DNA of 64,000 bases from Paracoccaceae bacterium (GTDB lineage: Bacteria; Pseudomonadota; Alphaproteobacteria; Rhodobacterales; Rhodobacteraceae). A program made the translations under genes and the position numbers. Of the stretch, positions 61,193 to 64,000 are shown piece after piece (the first letter of the stretch is position 1; every line of letters begins with the position of its first letter). Under the pieces are notes generated by a model. It was not told the DNA's origin, did no database searches, and saw nothing but the letters and a program-made list of their open reading frames with translations. Where the stretch lies: contig JALUYI010000008.1 of the NCBI GenBank assembly GCA_027013095.1, positions 21,001 to 85,000 on the forward strand, written 5' to 3'.

Positions 61193-63802
61193 ATGAATTT
61201 GGAGAAATTCACCGAACGGTCGCGCGGATTCATACAAGCGGCCCAAACCATCGCGATGCGCGAAGAACACCAGCGCATATTGCCCGAACATTTGCTGAAG
61301 GCCCTTATGGACGATGATCAGGGCCTTGCGGCCAACCTGATTCGCGCAGCGGGGGGCGATCCCAGCGCCGTTCAGTCTGCCGTCGAGATGTATCTCGGCA
61401 AAATTCCCAAGGTCTCCGGGGCGGGTGACCAGATTTATATCGATACGCAAACCGCGCGGGTTCTGGACGAGGCGGAAAAGATCGCCACCAAGGCGGGTGA
61501 CAGTTTCGTGCCGGTCGAGCGCATTCTGACGGCGCTCTGCATCACCAGATCCAAGGCAAAAGACGCGCTGATCGAAGGTGGCGTGACGGCGCAGGCCTTG
61601 AACGGCGCCATCAATGACGTGCGCAAGGGGCGCACCGCTGATAGTGCCAGTGCCGAGGATGGTTATGATGCGCTGAAAAAATACGCGCGCGATCTGACCG
61701 AGGCTGCGGCCGAAGGCAAGATCGACCCGATCATTGGCCGGGACGAGGAAATCCGTCGCGCCATGCAGGTCCTCAGTCGGCGGACCAAGAACAACCCCGT
61801 GCTGATTGGGGAACCCGGGGTCGGGAAAACCGCGATTGCCGAGGGTCTGGCGCTGCGCATCGTGAATGGCGATGTGCCGGAAAGCCTGTTGAACAAGAAA
61901 CTGCTGGCGCTGGACATGGGTGCGTTGATTGCGGGGGCGAAATATCGCGGCGAGTTTGAAGAACGCCTGAAGGCTGTCCTCAGCGAGGTGACTGCAGCGG
62001 CGGGTGAGATTATCCTGTTCATCGACGAAATGCACACGCTGGTTGGTGCTGGAAAATCCGACGGCGCGATGGATGCAAGCAACCTTTTGAAGCCCGCGCT
62101 TGCCCGTGGCGAGCTGCACTGCGTTGGGGCAACTACGCTGGATGAATACCGCAAATACGTCGAAAAGGACGCGGCTTTGGCCCGGCGGTTTCAGCCGGTC
62201 ATGGTGCAGGAGCCGACGGTCGAGGATACGATCAGCATTCTGCGTGGGATCAAGGAAAAATATGAGCTCCACCACGGGGTTCGTATCTCGGACAGCGCAC
62301 TGGTGGCGGCTGCCACGCTTAGCCACCGCTATATTACCGACCGCTTCTTGCCGGACAAGGCCATTGACCTGATGGACGAGGCGGCCAGCCGGCTGCGTAT
62401 GGCTGTTGATTCCAAGCCCGAGGATCTGGATGCGATTGATCGCGAGCTTTTGCAAAAGCAGATCGAGGCCGAGGCGCTGAAAAAGGAAGACGACGCGGCC
62501 TCGAGGGACCGACTGGCCAAGCTGGAAAAGGATCTGGCCGAGCTGCAGGAAAAATCCAGCGAGATGACCGCCCGTTGGCAGGCCGAGCGGGACAAGCTGG
62601 CCGGGGCACGCGATTTGAAAGAGCAACTGGACAATGCCCGGATCGAATTTGAAAATGCCAAGCGCGCCGGTGATCTGGCCCGGATGGGTGAGCTGCAATA
62701 CGGCGTCATGCCTGATTTGGAACGGCGTCTGGCGGAGGCGGAGAAGGCCGGCAGCGATGTCATGGTCAAGGAGGCTGTGCGCCCCGAGGATATTGCCAGT
62801 GTGGTCGAACGCTGGACCGGCATCCCGGTTGACAAGATGCTGGAAGGCGAGCGCGAAAAGCTGCTGAAAATGGAGGCCCAGCTTGGCAAGCGGGTGATCG
62901 GGCAAATGTCGGCGGTTACCGCCGTTTCAAACGCTGTGCGCCGTGCCCGTGCCGGGTTGAACGACCCCAATCGGCCGCTGGGCAGTTTCCTGTTCCTGGG
63001 CCCGACCGGTGTCGGCAAGACCGAGTTGACCAAGGCTCTGGCGGAATACCTGTTTGACGACGACAGTGCGATGGTGCGTATCGATATGTCCGAGTTCATG
63101 GAAAAACACAGTGTTGCGCGTCTGATCGGGGCTCCGCCGGGGTATGTCGGCTATGACGAAGGCGGTGTTCTGACCGAGGCTGTGCGGCGTCGCCCCTATC
63201 AGGTGGTGCTGTTTGACGAGGTTGAAAAGGCGCATCCTGACGTCTTCAATATCCTTTTGCAGGTGCTGGACGACGGGGTTCTGACTGATGGTCAGGGGCG
63301 CACGGTCGATTTCAAGCAGACGCTGATCATTCTGACCAGCAACCTCGGCTCTCAGGCGCTGAGCGAGCTACCGGAGGGTTCGGACGCAAGCGAGGCGAAG
63401 GCGGATGTGATGGAGGCTGTGCGAGCGCATTTTCGGCCCGAGTTCCTGAACCGTCTAGACGAGATCGTAATCTTCGACCGTCTCAGCCGCGAGAACATGA
63501 CCGGCATCGTCGACATCCAGCTGGGTCTGTTGGCCCGGCGGCTGGAAAACCGCAAGATCACGCTGGACGTGGACGAGCAGGCGGAAATCTGGCTGGGCGA
63601 CCGCGGGTATGATCCGGTTTATGGTGCCCGCCCCCTGAAACGGGTCATCCAGAAACACCTGCAAGACCCGTTGGCTGAATTGCTGCTGAGCGGTGATGTT
63701 CTGGATGGCGAAGTGCTGAAGGTCTCAGCCGATGACGCCGGGTTGATCATCAACGGCAAACATTACGGCGATCTCGTGCCTGAGGGCGTGCCACTGCAAT
63801 AA
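61193..63802 (+). CDS. clpB: ATP-dependent disaggregase ClpB
   Basis: Hexameric AAA+ chaperone that resolves aggregates with DnaK. 869 residues from ATG 61193 after AAAGGAG, the usual length. N-domain [20 protein letters not shown]; first ATPase GEPGVGKT with [13 protein letters not shown]; middle-domain coiled coil about 410-530 ([19 protein letters not shown]); second ATPase [14 protein letters not shown] and [33 protein letters not shown]. The C-terminus lacks a ClpP-binding loop, as expected of ClpB. Confidence 0.98.
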   Translation: MNLEKFTERSRGFIQAAQTIAMREEHQRILPEHLLKALMDDDQGLAANLIRAAGGDPSAVQSAVEMYLGKIPKVSGAGDQIYIDTQTARVLDEAEKIATKAGDSFVPVERILTALCITRSKAKDALIEGGVTAQALNGAINDVRKGRTADSASAEDGYDALKKYARDLTEAAAEGKIDPIIGRDEEIRRAMQVLSRRTKNNPVLIGEPGVGKTAIAEGLALRIVNGDVPESLLNKKLLALDMGALIAGAKYRGEFEERLKAVLSEVTAAAGEIILFIDEMHTLVGAGKSDGAMDASNLLKPALARGELHCVGATTLDEYRKYVEKDAALARRFQPVMVQEPTVEDTISILRGIKEKYELHHGVRISDSALVAAATLSHRYITDRFLPDKAIDLMDEAASRLRMAVDSKPEDLDAIDRELLQKQIEAEALKKEDDAASRDRLAKLEKDLAELQEKSSEMTARWQAERDKLAGARDLKEQLDNARIEFENAKRAGDLARMGELQYGVMPDLERRLAEAEKAGSDVMVKEAVRPEDIASVVERWTGIPVDKMLEGEREKLLKMEAQLGKRVIGQMSAVTAVSNAVRRARAGLNDPNRPLGSFLFLGPTGVGKTELTKALAEYLFDDDSAMVRIDMSEFMEKHSVARLIGAPPGYVGYDEGGVLTEAVRRRPYQVVLFDEVEKAHPDVFNILLQVLDDGVLTDGQGRTVDFKQTLIILTSNLGSQALSELPEGSDASEAKADVMEAVRAHFRPEFLNRLDEIVIFDRLSRENMTGIVDIQLGLLARRLENRKITLDVDEQAEIWLGDRGYDPVYGARPLKRVIQKHLQDPLAELLLSGDVLDGEVLKVSADDAGLIINGKHYGDLVPEGVPLQ

Positions 63803-63808
63803 AGTCCT

Positions 63809-63843
63809 CCCGCCCGGGGCGGTGACAGTCCCGGGCGGGTTTT
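63809..63843 (+). terminator. Rho-independent terminator after clpB
   Basis: CCCGCCCGGG / CCCGGGCGGG, a perfect 10-bp stem with an 11-base loop, followed by TTTT. It starts 6 bases after the clpB stop. Confidence 0.92.
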
Positions 63844-63905
63844 CTGTCTCTTGCATTGCGTGTCGGCTGCGTTAGTCTGTCCGCCGTGTGAACAGGAGGA
63901 CCGGA

Positions 63906-64000
63906 ATGCCCCGCAAGATCGACGCCTTGTTGGCTGAATATGGCGAGAGCCACCAGAACCCGTTGAACAAGGCCGTGCATTGGGTTTGTGTGCCGATCAT
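63906..64000 (+). CDS. Mpo1-like (DUF962) membrane protein, 5' end only
   Basis: The first 31 codons only, cut by the window edge. ATG 63906 is preceded by ACAGGAGGACC, an excellent ribosome site. MPRKIDALLAEYGESHQNPL and NKAVHWVCVPII match the start of the Mpo1/YGL010w-like (DUF962) family: 'H.NP.NK..HW..VP'. In yeast, Mpo1 is a dioxygenase in fatty-acid alpha-oxidation. The remaining helices lie outside the window. Confidence 0.75.
   Translation, partial: MPRKIDALLAEYGESHQNPLNKAVHWVCVPI

Noticed and set aside
61175..62905. 576-codon minus-strand frame antisense to clpB
   Set aside because: Shadow of clpB with no motif or ribosome site.
1..64000. tRNA, rRNA, CRISPR, insertion sequence or prophage
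   Set aside because: None of the intergenic spaces shows cloverleaf-like pairing, spaced direct repeats or transposase/integrase genes. Intergenic space is mostly short.

Overview
The window is 64 kb of chromosomal DNA from an alphaproteobacterium of the order Rhodobacterales (Roseobacter/Rhodobacter/Paracoccus type). The assignment rests on the GC-rich coding bias, the ethylmalonyl-CoA pathway genes (mch, ecm, ccr), an acyl-homoserine-lactone quorum-sensing pair preceded by a CtrA-type site, Irr- and FNR-type sites of alphaproteobacterial form, and many small gene families typical of that order. I see no rRNA, tRNA, insertion sequence, prophage or CRISPR array. Most of the window is core metabolism and information processing, with one more accessory-looking stretch at about 18.6-26.4 kb.

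Layout. 1-6.8 kb: end of rnr, a TIGR04282-type glycosyltransferase, dapE, a HAD phosphatase, a small secreted Gly-rich protein, a PhnA-like domain protein and dapD. 6.9-9.3 kb: an NnrU-family membrane protein, a DUF1737 protein, mch (mesaconyl-CoA hydratase) and a tiny zinc-ribbon membrane protein. 9.4-12.9 kb: sdhCDAB. 12.9-18.4 kb: a DUF3108 protein, deoD, and the divergent pair ecm / ccr, separated by a 0.5-kb regulatory region that also holds an apparent acyltransferase remnant. 18.6-20.3 kb: luxR/luxI quorum-sensing locus with a small conserved leader gene. 20.3-26.4 kb: RecD/Dda-like helicase, stand-alone AsnC ligand-binding domain, tryptophanase, and a cytochrome P450-AlkB pair. 26.4-28.3 kb: a TIGR02186 protein and a TSUP exporter.

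28.4-33.0 kb: a complete BMP-type (nucleoside) ABC importer. 33.2-38.2 kb: rimI, tsaB, an Nfu-type Fe-S protein under an Irr-type box, a universal stress protein, a class IV aminotransferase, trpS and a rhomboid-like protein lacking its catalytic residues. 38.3-42.8 kb: rpmI-rplT-pheS-pheT. 42.9-47.6 kb: an L-2-hydroxyglutarate-oxidase-like enzyme, a GST, ald with its divergent Lrp-type regulator, and azlCD. 47.6-50.9 kb: a tight molybdenum-cofactor operon fdhD-mobA-mobB-moeA. 50.9-64 kb: an unknown membrane protein, greA, ETF-ubiquinone oxidoreductase, a TPR protein with ispE, leuB, a zinc-ribbon DinB, pyrF, a membrane methyltransferase-like protein, clpB behind a sigma-32-type promoter, and the start of an Mpo1-like gene.

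How the genes work together. ccr, ecm and mch give three of the diagnostic steps of acetyl-CoA assimilation without a glyoxylate shunt; products enter the TCA cycle near succinate, and sdhCDAB lies among them. The BMP importer and deoD may together handle nucleosides. The most unusual signals are regulatory: a CtrA full site at the quorum-sensing locus, repeated TGC-rich palindromes and a shared 12-mer at ecm/ccr, an FNR-type palindrome before the P450-alkB pair, an Irr-type box at the Nfu gene, and a dispersed 'GAGTATTTTTGCAAAGAAG' element present five times between genes. I found no clearly new multi-gene defence or mobile system.
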